Source of the DNA: Rhabditoides inermis
Taxonomy: Eukaryota; Nematoda; Chromadorea; Rhabditida; Rhabditidae
DNA length: 64,000 bases
Direction: 5' to 3'
Assembly: GCA_963966185.1 (NCBI GenBank)
Contig: CAWZYM010000039.1
Span: 271,501 to 335,500 of the forward strand
The position numbers were made by a program, and so were the translations under genes. Each line of letters starts with the position of its first letter. Within the stretch, counting starts at the first letter, position 1. Shown in pieces: positions 34,788-45,469 of the stretch. The notes beneath the pieces were generated by a model. The model saw only the letters and a program-made list of their open reading frames with translations, had not been told where the DNA came from and searched no databases.

Positions 34788-37700
34788 ATGTGGATCTGTC
34801 GGCGGCGTGTGCGGCGTTTGCTGCTCGTACTCTTTCCATTCATCATAATCATGTTCGTCATCTGTTCATGCGTCATATTTGCTCTCCTCACTGCCGACGT
34901 TGAGGGCGGCAAGGTATACAATCAAAAGAATCATACTGGTTTGTGGGGTTACCTCTCATGTTAAGACGCCCCTTCCGCGGGTGACTGTGGATCCGATTTC
35001 TCTGCGTCGGGTATGGAACACGACGGACGAGTGTTTGACGGAAGAGTACAAGGCAAGGATGGCGGACTATCCAGAATGTGCCGCCAAGCTCGCCTGGATA
35101 CAGAAGGGATGGAAGGAACACAAGGTTGGTCTGCTCAATTCATTTAGGATTTTATTATTCATGATTCATGACGGTGTTCCGTGTTTCGCAGTCCATCTTG
35201 TTATTCAGTGCTACTCTTGGTCGGGAGTGGATGGCTCCATGTGTTCGTTCGTCGCTTACCTGTCAGAGGTGGAACACCACTGCCCTCCCCGCACTCATAC
35301 TGCGCCTCGCGCCGTAGACGTTCACTATGTGCAGGTCACTATTGTTCTTCTTGTTGTTGTTGTTTACCCCAGTTATGTAGGTGAACACGAACCTCTCGTC
35401 TCTCTTCGCTCTCTTCGCCGACAGTCGAGTCAACTACGAGTACATGAAGAAGCGAATCGACAGGATATGGCCAGTGAGTATAAATACAAGTGCATTTTAA
35501 CGTTTTTAACAATCATTATGATTGTAAAATTAACAAAATGTCAGAAATGGGTGGAGGCGTTCAACTACAACCTCGAGCAGCATCCATTCGCCATGAAGGA
35601 GCGGAGAAAACTCAAGGTATCTTGATTCTTTGATCATTTTGATAAATCAAATGTTTCAGATCATGGTGCACCTTGGTTTCCTGACACAGAAGGCGGGCAC
35701 AGGGTTCGGGGAGAAGTCGACTCACGGCGGGCCGCTCGGAGAACTCGTCCAGTGGTTGGCGTTTCGCCATTGTGGCAGTGTTTGCATATTGATCATCTCC
35801 AGGTCGGACCTCCTCGCTTCCCTCCATCTACTAGGCCACGAACTCTACATCTCCACTGAGATCTCCACCATGCAAAAGTGAGTGTGTTGTGTTCATTATT
35901 GCTGTATCTCATCGCTTGCCAGACACGCGCTTCTCTTCTCCCGCTCGTCTCCCTGTCCTTCTCGCGACGACATCGACCTGGTCATCACGGACATAATGGG
36001 GCTGATCCAGATGCGCCGCAAGCGCACCAAGCCATTCTACGACGCTATACGGTGCGTTACCTCGATTGCTTTCACGAGCAGATGTCTCGGGATGATTACA
36101 TTGCCTCACTAGAATCGCCTCTGATTCCAGCTGCCGTCTCCGCGTGGTAGACAGTTTCGGGACACACGCGGAATTCAATCAACCCTCCGTGTACCGGCAG
36201 ATGAAGAGTCAACTGGGAGGGAAGTGAGTGGTGAGAGAGTGGGAAGGAGAGAGAGAGAGGTGTGTTCTGTTTAGGAAAAACCCGTGGGGTGGTCACGGTC
36301 TGCAGCTCCCCCAGTTCTGGACGCTTTTCCCCCACACCCCCGACAACACTTTCCTCGGATTCGTCGTAGACCTACCAGGTTTGAAATCTTTTTTTTGTTG
36401 AAAATTACATGAACGTGTTTAGACGTGTCCCCTATGTTCCCTCGTTCTTCTTCGGAGCCTGCTGTGTTGGTATACGGGAAGGAGGCATACATGTGGAGTG
36501 GAAAGAGCACGGCCATATCAGTCGCCAATCAATTGGCCGAGGTGAGTGTGGAATCGGGGAAAAGCTTGTTGTTCTTATGGTTGTGGGTTTTATCGGAGAG
36601 AGAAATGTGTCATACTGTCAAAATGTGGGTTGTAGGTACACGCGACGGTTGCCGACCCGAGCAACTCGACTCTCGTCCCCACATTTGTAAAGAATCACGG
36701 ATTCTTGCAGGAGAAGGAGGTGTGTTGTATGTATCAATATCAAGTGCTGACCCTGTAGTCTTCAGCTGCACTCTCTGCTCTCGTCGGTGCGGGTCTTTCT
36801 CGGTCTCGGTTTCCCGTTCGAGGGACCTGCGCCACTCGAGGCGATTGCACATGGAGCGGTGAGAGAGAGGGAGAGAGAGAGAGAGAGAGATGCCAGGGAG
36901 AGAGGAGGTGTGAATGCGGCTGATTGTCATAGGTGTTCATCAACGCCCGTTTCCGCGAGCCCGTCTCCCGCCTCAACCACCCCTTCTTTGCCGAGAAACC
37001 CACTATCAGAGAGGTACGATCCGTCAAACTAGTTATGAGTAGTCTTTGTATTCCAGTTGTCGAGTCAGTGTCCGTACGCAGCCGGTGTGGGCTCCCCTTG
37101 GGTGCGCACAGTGGACATAGAGGACGAGGCGGAGCTTCGCGATGCCATCCGAGAAGCCATTCACAACGAGGTATCCATCCACAGCTGTTGTGATTGTACA
37201 CATGTACTGTAGTACTTTTCACTGCTCGATTTCTGTTTGCTTTGAGTCATGGGATATTGGGATATAGGGATATCGTAAAGAGTGAGAAGAGTTGAATCTC
37301 GAGATGTACGAGAGAAGAGGATATTGATGATTCATGCATGGGGTAAGCTGAACTGCAAACGATATGGACGGGATATATAGAACTCGTGTACTGTTGTTCT
37401 CTCCGATTCACTATTGTGCCTGTCAGCCGTCTGCCCTGATCCCTGTGGAGTTGACTCCGGCTGGGATGCTGCTGCGTGTGAGTCGACTGGTGGACAAGCA
37501 GGACTACTGCTCCAGCGCCCTCCGGTGGCCACCCAAGCACAGTGGCAGGTCAGTAGACAGTTCTCTACGTAATGTATCCTGATTCCTTATAGGGGGGTGG
37601 CATCGGAATCGGGTGAGTCGTGCGAGTCTGCGTGTGCTCGAGAAGGCCTGGTCTGCGAGCCCCATCACTGGAACACTGTCAACACGGAACACGTACTCAG

Positions 37701-38004
37701 CAAGTACGAATGAGCACATTTTGAACCGATTAGCAGTTTGTGTTCTGGCAACTGTGAAACGTATTGTCGATTTTGCAGTCTCCTTGGCTGTTCGCGAGTG
37801 AGCAAGGGCCATGAGCTGACGGATCCATCGGACTGCCGTCTCCAAACCACACCCAGCCTTTTCTCGTGTGCTGCCAAGAAGGTTTGGCATCTTTGTTTCT
37901 GTCCTATCGATTATTTCTGATTTCAGGCCAATGTGCGTCGTGTGTGTCCGTGTCGCAATTATGTGGATGGACAGATTGCACTCTGCAAGGAGTGTTTGGT
38001 ATAA
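34788..38004 (+). CDS. MGAT5: alpha-1,6-mannosylglycoprotein 6-beta-N-acetylglucosaminyltransferase V (spliced)
   Basis: About 16 exons encode a type II Golgi enzyme. A short basic cytoplasmic tail (MWICRRRVRR) leads into a membrane segment rich in F, I, V and L. The lumenal part follows MGAT5 in order: CYSWSGVDGSMCSFVAYLSE, LGFLTQKAGTGF with GGPLGELVQWSDL, LRVVDSFGTHAEFN, FPHTPDNTFLGFVV, VKNHGFLQ, FLGLGFPFEGPAPLEAI (sugar-nucleotide site), INARF, SSQCPYA, VDKQDYC and the C-terminal CPCRNYVDGQIALCKECL. The enzyme adds the beta-1,6 GlcNAc branch to complex N-glycans. At roughly 600 residues it is shorter than the human protein of about 740, mostly in the N-terminal stem. The frame through 35,209-35,335 needs an internal acceptor at TTATTCAG. 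Confidence 0.9.
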
Positions 38005-38067
38005 GGTGATGAGCACTGTTTTTTGTAGTCGTAGTCATTCTCTTTTTCACCGCTGTACTCATTCATT

Positions 38068-40831
38068 GTGCGTATCGTGACCGTGACTCTCTTTTCGGTG
38101 ATATTCGAGCTTCCTCAATCTATATCTTCCCGTTGTGCTGTTTTGTTCTGTGATTGCATAGCTTCACGGGTATTTTGCTCGCTGGCAGCCAGAGTCACCG
38201 CCATAGAAGCTGCCAGAACCATTCTACAGGTATCAAGCGTGTACATCATTTTATTAATTTTCTGAATTCATTGCCCGTAAACTTACGAGGAAGTAGATGG
38301 CATGCGTTCTTACATTATGGTTTACACTGTGATGTTGTTGTTTGAGAACGGAGGCGATGCTAATGGAGTGGCAGCGGAGGGGCTGACTCCTCTCCACGTG
38401 GCATGCAGCTACGACAATCTGGCCATGTGCCAGCTACTGATGGCCTACGGAGGAGACGTGCACAGGGCCGACGAGCACGGAAGGACTCCCAGGGCGATGG
38501 CAGAGGGGAACACACAGAGGTTCCTCGCCAGGCTCGACACGGTCGACACACGCAGGAGGAGGGGAATCATGAGCATCATATTGGGGTGAGTGAGTGCTCT
38601 GCGAGTAGATGAGTGAATGTGTGATGTGTGTTGAGTTGCTATGGTCGGACGCGTGCGCGGGACGTGGAGGAGCGGGAGCCTGGATGGCTGCGGCGGGCGG
38701 GCAACCGACTGAGGAGGAGTCTGCAGTACATGAAGAGACGGGGCAGCCACGAACAGCGAGGGCCAGTGACGGAAGAGGAGAGCGAGGCCGCGTTGCGAGC
38801 CCACGCCGCCGCCACACCACCCGCCGTCAACCGACAACAGTCGACTGCCACCTCTGGCAGCGACGCCACGTTCGCCGACCCGGAGCCTGGCTATCGACCT
38901 GAGAGAAGAAGAGAGATACACACGAGTGAGTCGACTGTGGTGTGGATGAGCCACTTGCACTCTCTCGATGTGTGTTGTAGGAGGAGAGACGGGGAACGTG
39001 ACTCGCCGCCGCAAGCAGCGTCTCTCGTGGCGGGGCAGGGGCGGTCGCAAGGCCAGCACTCCTTTCGTCGTCTCCCAACAACCACTACCGGTACGTACAT
39101 GGGTTGGTGCACATGATGCACAAACAGCTGTTCAGGTTAGACAGTTCGATTCGCGAAAGCTTCCGCCTCTGCCTGCCAACTGCGATGAGAAAGGAAGAGT
39201 GAGTGTTTGATGTTCATATATGATCATTATTTCTATAACCTAGGTGCTCGGCGGATATCAGACGAAGACACAGCGCGCCCTGCCGACTGCCCCTCCAGCG
39301 GAGACGACACCGGATGTGCGTCGAAGGGGAGGAGGAGGAGGGGGAGGAGGAGCAGTGGAGTGGGAGGGGCAGACTCGACTGCGTACTTCACTGCCGATGA
39401 CTCGATGCACGATGCATTGAATGAGATAGCTGGGAGGCTGGATGAATTGCGACTCACCCCCACGAGGGCTCGTGGCGGTAAGACGCCTCAGAAGGCCTCT
39501 CCTGCGAGGTGTGGTGGGAGGGCGGCGAGTCGCACTCCTGTCGCGCGGGCTGTGCAGAGGGGGAGGCGGGGGAAGAGCGACGAGGAGACTGCGCACAGCA
39601 GCAGTGCCGACAGCGACGCAGACAAGGAGAACGCGCACGTGCGTCACACTGTTTGGTATTGGTGAATATGTTCTCTCATGGACAGGTGAATGATGTGTTG
39701 TCGCGTCGCATCGCTGCTATGTCGGAGAGTGAGCTGCGAGCCGAGTTGAAGAAGCATGGACGCGCGCCCGGGCCTATGGACAAGGGGTGAGTGGAAGAGG
39801 AGAAGGGAGAGAAGAGGATGTGCTGTGTGCTTGCAGCAACCGTCGTGGCTACGAGCGGAAGCTGTACCAGGCTATGGTGGGGGAGAACAAGCAGGGAGTG
39901 AGGTTCTCGGCGGTTCTCGAGAGGGCGATCGGAGGGAAGGCGACGGCGGCAGAGGAGGCGAGGGGCAGGAAGACGCACGACAAGGTGCGCGTCTACCACC
40001 CCTCCTCCCTCCATTCCCTCTCTCCCTTTGCAGTTGCTATCTGAGTGGAGCGATGGGGGCAAGGTGGTCGCCTTCTGCTACCTTCTTCTCGATCCTCGCG
40101 GGCTCCCCGACAATGTCGACCGATGGACATTCAAACAGTTTGTCAACGCTGTGTTCTATGTGGGAAAGGTGAGAACGTGTTGAACCTCTTTTTCATTATG
40201 TTGGAATCAAGGGGTGCGGACAGCGTCCGTTCCAGCACCTCGTGGAAGTGAAGCGGATACGAGAGGGAGAGATCGCCTCGCCCAAGACGGTAAGGGTACT
40301 GTAGGTTGGGTTGGAGCAGACTGTATTGTGAAGGGCTTTGTTGTGCATGCTGGTTTGCAGCCTTCGGCGAAGCACTCTCGGATCGAGGAGGTGTGGGCTA
40401 GCGGCGAGGGCGTGGCCTTCGTGCAATTCAGTCAGGGCGTCTGCGATCAGGTCAGAAAAGAGACATGAACAAGCATAGACACGATCTGTTCTCAGGTTGC
40501 ATTCGTGATAGAAGCCTCGCTGATCGAGGCGATTGGATTAGGAAATCTGAGCAACAAGAAGGTGAGTGGAATGGAGGCGTGCACGATTGGAATATGCGTA
40601 TTGCAGGGTGGTGAGTGGCATGGTGGGAGCCGTGATTGGACGGGGGCAGAGAGGGCGGAGCTGGGAGTGGAACAGCTGAGGAGGGCGTGGAGAGTGGCAC
40701 AGGTGGGGGAGAGGAGAGAGGGGGAGGGGAGGGGCATACTATGCATGCTGCAGGCGGATGGACTGCGTCCCATCAAGCACAACCACCAACTGCCTGCGCC
40801 GTTTGGAGGATACAAAAAGACGCCCAAGTGA
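38068..40831 (+). CDS. ANKLE1: ANKLE1 / LEM-3: ankyrin, LEM and GIY-YIG endonuclease (spliced)
   Basis: Two ankyrin repeats open the protein: ILQNGGDANGVAAEGLTPLH and LLMAYGGDVHRADEHGRTP. A long low-complexity basic region follows, then a LEM domain (MSESELRAELKKHGRAPGPM, RRGYERKLY) and a C-terminal GIY-YIG nuclease (AFCYLLLDPRGLPDNVDRWT, VNAVFYVGKG, then QHLVEVKRI, IEEVWASGEGVAFVQFSQ, AFVIEASLIEAIGL). In the family this nuclease resolves chromatin bridges at the midbody during cytokinesis. The start at 38,068 is only the first ATG of a frame open into the first ankyrin exon; the true 5' end could be an exon I did not find. The coding start is 64 bp after the MGAT5 stop. Confidence 0.85.
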
Positions 40832-41261
40832 GACCGAGTACGGAGTACTGTATATGTTTTAGATTTTCGAACGAACGATGTATAGCTTGTAGATAGAATG
40901 AGAGCTGATTTATGCTAATGCTAGGTTCTGAACCATGTCTGGTCATTGTTGATGTATGTTGTGAATTGTGATTTATGTTGAGTAGTCTGCCCTGCCTACA
41001 ATGTATGTCTGTGTATATGCAATCCTCACTTGATGAAATGGCCGTATTTCACTTGATACTCAAAGAATTTGATTAGCCATATCTCTATTGAAATACGCTG
41101 ATGAAAGTATGTTTGTGTGAATATATTGATTTTAATAAAGCTTTGATCCACGTCCGATTTGCATATAGGTATATGATGGATTTCATTGTGTTGCAAGAAC
41201 ACTGAAATATTTGGCATAAATGCAAATTTGTTTTCTTTTGTAGTATTTAATTAGTTTCAAG
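40832..41261. other. AT-rich spacer between ANKLE1 and TTC14
   Basis: There is no coding signal. An AATAAA on the plus strand near 41,134 could end the ANKLE1 transcript. The next start codon is at 41,262. Confidence 0.5.
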
Positions 41262-43308
41262 ATGTCTTGGCACAAGCGGCACTCGCTTCGTGCCACTGCA
41301 GAGGATCTCGTCAAGGAGGCTATGCAAGGTGCACATATTTATTTTAAAAAATCAAAATGTTTATTCAGAGTCTCATAAACAACAACAATGTTTCCACATT
41401 GCAGACTATGAGTCGGCGACCAGTTCGGCGAGTGCGATCAATGGAGACGACGTGCAGGTGAGCATCGATTCACACATGCATGGGCTACTCACCGGTGTGT
41501 GTTACAGTTGGTGTCGTCCCGTCCCCTCTCCGAGGTGCCTGCTCTCGAGACATTCGCGAAGCGCATCGATCGGCGAGACGCCATCGACAAGTGGCAGAGC
41601 GACGTGAGAGTCGGTCAGTCCACAGTATCGATTGATTTGATTGATTGATGTGTGTTGTTTGAGGGGACGAGTTGGTGGTGAAGGTGCGTCGGGCGGACGC
41701 GGCGGGAGCCCACGTGCGGCCCCTGTGCACCGGCAGGAGACTGAAGAGGGACCTGGAGTGGCTGGAGATGGAGGTACGCAGAGAGGGAGGGGAAGGGGTG
41801 GGAGGGCGACGTGGCGTGTCTCAGATGGTGATCCCCGTGTCTCCGCTCGCCCGCCGCCTCAACCGCGGGGACCGCATTCGCGTCTTCGTCGAGGCTGCCA
41901 ACCCACTCCGAGTCGCCCCCGTCACACAGGTACGAGCGACACGCCACGACTCGCTCACTCCACAGCAGTTGTCAATGGAATGATGCCGAGTGTGGGCTGT
42001 TTGAGAAGGGGTGTAGAGTAACGTTGAGGCAAACGCCGGCGCACTCAGGGACGACGACCTTCCCGCATATTTCAGGTACTGTGCCAAGGATTACTGTAAG
42101 AGAGCGTATGGTAGGTTCTAAAGTGGAGTTGTTGTAGAATCGGTCGCGAGTACGCGGGAGAGACTAGCATGCACGCGTTTCTGGCAAAGCACCCACTACA
42201 GAAGAACCACTATGTGGACGGGATGATGGGCATGCCCACGAAGAGTCCATTCTCATTCCTCAGCCTCGCTGGGCTGGACAGGGTGAGGGGAGAGAGAGAG
42301 GGGAGGGGAGAGAGGGAGAGAGAAAGAAGGAGAGAGGGAGAGAGGAGGGAGGGGGGGGAGAGAAACGGACTGTGTTTGAGGCTCGCGCGAACCCCGCGTC
42401 CGCTCTGCGCTCTACCCAGCTGAGGAAACTGGCGATGGGAGCTGTGGAGGTGGGTGGAAGAGGGGTCCTGTCGATTATACACTCGTTCGATCAATTCTCT
42501 AGTATTCCGAAGGACGCGCTTTGTACGTGTGATTTTCTTTTCAGTCTGGCGTGACTGCGATGCGCGAGGGCAACTGTGTGGCTGCGATGCAACACCTCCA
42601 GAGAGCCATCCAGATAGACGAGCAGTGCGCAGATGCACATGTGGCCATGGGGGCAGCGTGAGTGAGGGGGGAGAGGAGAGAGAGAGAGGAGGAGGGATAG
42701 AGGGGAGAGGAAGGGAGAGATGTGGCATTGTTGTTTCTCCAGGCATGCGAACATGAAGCTGTTTGGTCTGGCGCACGACTCTCTCCAGCAGGCCCTCCGT
42801 CTCGATCCGAATCACAAAAACGCGCGCAGCTACCTGGCCACTGTCTACATTGCGTGGGCAGAACAGTGAGTCCCGCTTTCTCATATACATTGTTCCCTCC
42901 TCTGTTACCATGTGTTGTAGGTGTGAGGAGGAGGGCAATGTGGAGTCGGCGATGGACAAATTGGAGCGGTCTCTCTCGTATGTGGACGATGAGAGGGCGA
43001 GGGATGCTATGGAGGTGAGGGAGACACTCACTCACACTCACACACAACATGCACTCTTTCAGCGTCTGCGTCGAAAGCAGAAGGATGCGTCGCCTGAGGT
43101 GGTCGAAGTGAAGGAGAGTTCGGAGTGGAAGAAGAGGAGAAAGAGCAGTGCGGGCAGCGAGGGGAGTTCGGAGAAGAAGCGAGCTCGCAAGGCGGCAGAG
43201 AAGAAGAGGGAGGCAGAGACGCAGACCAAGAAGAAGAAGTCTTCGGCAGCTGACAAGGAGAAGCTCAAGGAAATGGAGGCGTTCATTGCCGCTCTCAAGG
43301 GCAAGTGA
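41262..43308 (+). CDS. TTC14: TTC14-like protein: S1-like and TPR domains (spliced)
   Basis: The gene begins MSWHKRHSLRATAEDLVKEA and has about 10 exons. PALETFAKRIDRRDAIDKWQ then GDELVVKVRR matches the entry into the S1-type domain of TTC14, and ALRDDDLPAYFR matches its ELPLYYR segment. The C-terminal TPRs follow: GVTAMREGNCVAAMQHLQRA, QCADAHVAMGAAHANMKLF, LDPNHKNARSYLATVY and AEQCEEEGNVESAMDKLERS. A Lys/Ser-rich tail then runs to a stop at 43,306. The function of TTC14 is poorly known; the S1 fold suggests nucleic-acid binding. The order of segments makes TTC14 more likely than any other TPR protein. Confidence 0.75.
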
Positions 43309-43615
43309 GTACGGTAGAAGTATGGTACCGTAGGCTCGATAAGTATGTATTCTTCGACCCCAGGCTCTTTCCGGGCCATACCCCCAGAGTACCCCGCGGA
43401 CAGTTCTCATGTCCCTCCCCCTTCCTAGATTATCTATTCCCACCTCCTTCCCCCACTCGCTTGTTCATTGTTTCTCTTGTTCTTTGTCGATAAAGTTGTT
43501 ATCTAAATGTGTTTTATTCAATGCGAATCCAACAGACTGGTTCTTTGACCATGACATATCTGATTCTCCGCTGTTATCGTTATGATGATAAGGCTGATCT
43601 AGACTTGTCTCGGGA
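43309..43615. other. spacer between TTC14 and the p31comet-like gene
   Basis: This 307-bp stretch is without a coding signal. An AATAAA-like ATAAAG at about 43,489 on the plus strand is a candidate polyadenylation signal. Confidence 0.45.
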
Positions 43616-44111
43616 ATGACGTGTGAGATGGACGCGGGTTGCTGCGAGCACTCCCTCCCCGTCGGCCGCTGTCTCTGCGTGCACGCGTGGCTCCAGCTAG
43701 TCGACCTATGCATGCAGGTGAGAGAGTGTGGCGTGTGTTGTCCACCTGTCCTCTCCCCTCTCTCAGGCGATCATGCTCCGCCACCGCGTCCTCTCCCGCC
43801 CCCTCTCCCTCGCAGACCCCATGCCAGCCACCTCACGCGCCATACAACAGGTAACAGACATGGAACAAGCCCCCATACATCCGCCTGTTCAGATCCGCTC
43901 CGAGCTGCGTGACGTGTTCCGGTCGCGTGCGCGCCGGCAGATCGCCGAGGTGCTGGTGCTGGTCGGCCCCGCCCCCGCACGCCCCGCCCACTCGTATCGG
44001 ATTCCGGTGAGGGTGTGCGAGGCAGCGGACAGCGAGCAGGGAATGTGTGGGGCGCCGTGCGGGGAGCTTTCCGAGGGAGAGAAGAAGCAGTTCAACAGAA
44101 AGCTGTTCCAG

Positions 44112-44148
<37 letters not shown>

Positions 44149-44448
44149 TTGATTGCAGACTCTGCTGCTGGACTCGGATGGCGTGTCTGCGCAGCGTATG
44201 TTCGTCTTCGTTCGCGGCGCGGACGAGCTGATATCGGAGAACATGGAGGAGACGTTAGTGTGGAGGCCGAGTGTTGTTGTAGTGTTGTGTTGAGGGAGTT
44301 GCTGGTTGCTTCGAAGCAGTGCACGACAATGCGAGTCGACTGTGGCGGGGGGTGCGGGGGCGGGAGGGGACCGGGGGAGGAGAGGGGAGAGGAGGAGTGG
44401 GGATGGATGCGGGTCAACGCCAGTGTGCCCCAGTCCAAGGAGCATTGA
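43616..44448 (+). CDS. p31comet (MAD2L1BP)-like HORMA-fold protein (spliced)
   Basis: The exons encode, in order, a CC-containing N-terminus (MTCEMDAGCCEHSLP), a helix AIMLRHRVLSRPLSL, SRAIQQIRSELRDVFRSRAR followed by the strand QIAEVLVLVGPAP, then KKQFNRKLFQTLLLDSDGVSAQR, and a C-terminus with TTMRVDCG and GWMRVNASVPQSKE. This order resembles p31comet: GCC then a HIMYQRQQLP helix, a helix before VPRVLILLGG, RRLFRAIF, TVTLSCG and WFQAPVTFKG. p31comet binds MAD2 and, with TRIP13, silences the spindle checkpoint. The last intron would be only about 29-41 bp, so the 3' exon joint is uncertain. Similarity is weak; another HORMA-like protein is possible. Confidence 0.5.
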
Positions 44449-44820
44449 ACAGCCAGCCATCTATTAATCACTTTTCGGTTGTGTCAGTGGCATCTCTCGC
44501 TCGTTCTGAGATCTCACTTTAAAACATGTACCTGCGAAGAGTTATATAATAACTGCGAGTATTGTTATTTGATTATTTGTTTTGAAGAATAAATTCGATT
44601 TTTGCGAAATATGTTTGTTTTAATACAAATTATGAGTGGAATGGTTTATATAAAAAATATTTATCTGATAGAGAGTGAATACAGTAACTTCTATGTAATA
44701 GAGATACAGTAACTTTCATAGAGATATACATTAACTTCTATATCGTAAGTTCTATATAATAGAAATGCGTGTGCACTGGGCGGGGATGAGAGATCGGGGG
44801 ATGTGTGTGGTGTGAGTGGA
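44449..44820. repeat. convergent intergenic region with degenerate tandem repeat
   Basis: Between two convergent genes, about 44,680-44,766 holds three to four imperfect copies of a unit like ACAGTAACTTCTATATAATAG. No coding signal is present. An AATAAA on the plus strand near 44,588 may terminate the upstream gene. Confidence 0.6.
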
Positions 44821-45150
44821 CTATGCGATGGGAATGACCATGGCCCCCTTGCTCTTCTCATCCACTGTCTCCTCCTCCTCGGTCCAGTCGAACGAAGTAC
44901 TCGCTGACATGTCACTCGCACTCACTTTCCCATTCCCGCACTCTCCCTCTGTCCACCACGCCGCCTGCAACAATCACCTTCATCTCCCTTCTTGTTTCCC
45001 TTTCTCCCTTACCTGATAACCGGGTAGATAGCAGTACACGACGTTACAGATGGCTAGTACGGCAGTGTGAATGAGAAAGACGACCGACCACTCAGAGGGA
45101 GCGTTGTTCGGACACAGCTTCTCCACTGAAAGAGGGAGGGTTCAGAGAGG

Positions 45151-45193
<43 letters not shown>

Positions 45194-45361
45194 AAGTAAG
45201 AGAACTGTAACTGACCCATATAGGGTACGATGAGCATGCAGAGGCAGTTGATGAAGGAGATGTTGCCCATGACAAAGTGCGAGTGGTGACGGGCGACGAG
45301 TTGCGATGACTGCAACGAAGGCATCTCTCCCCCCTCTCCCTCTATCTCTCTCTCCCCCCCC

Positions 45362-45395
<34 letters not shown>

Positions 45396-45414
45396 CCTCT
45401 CTCTCTATCTCTCT

Positions 45415-45469
<55 letters not shown>

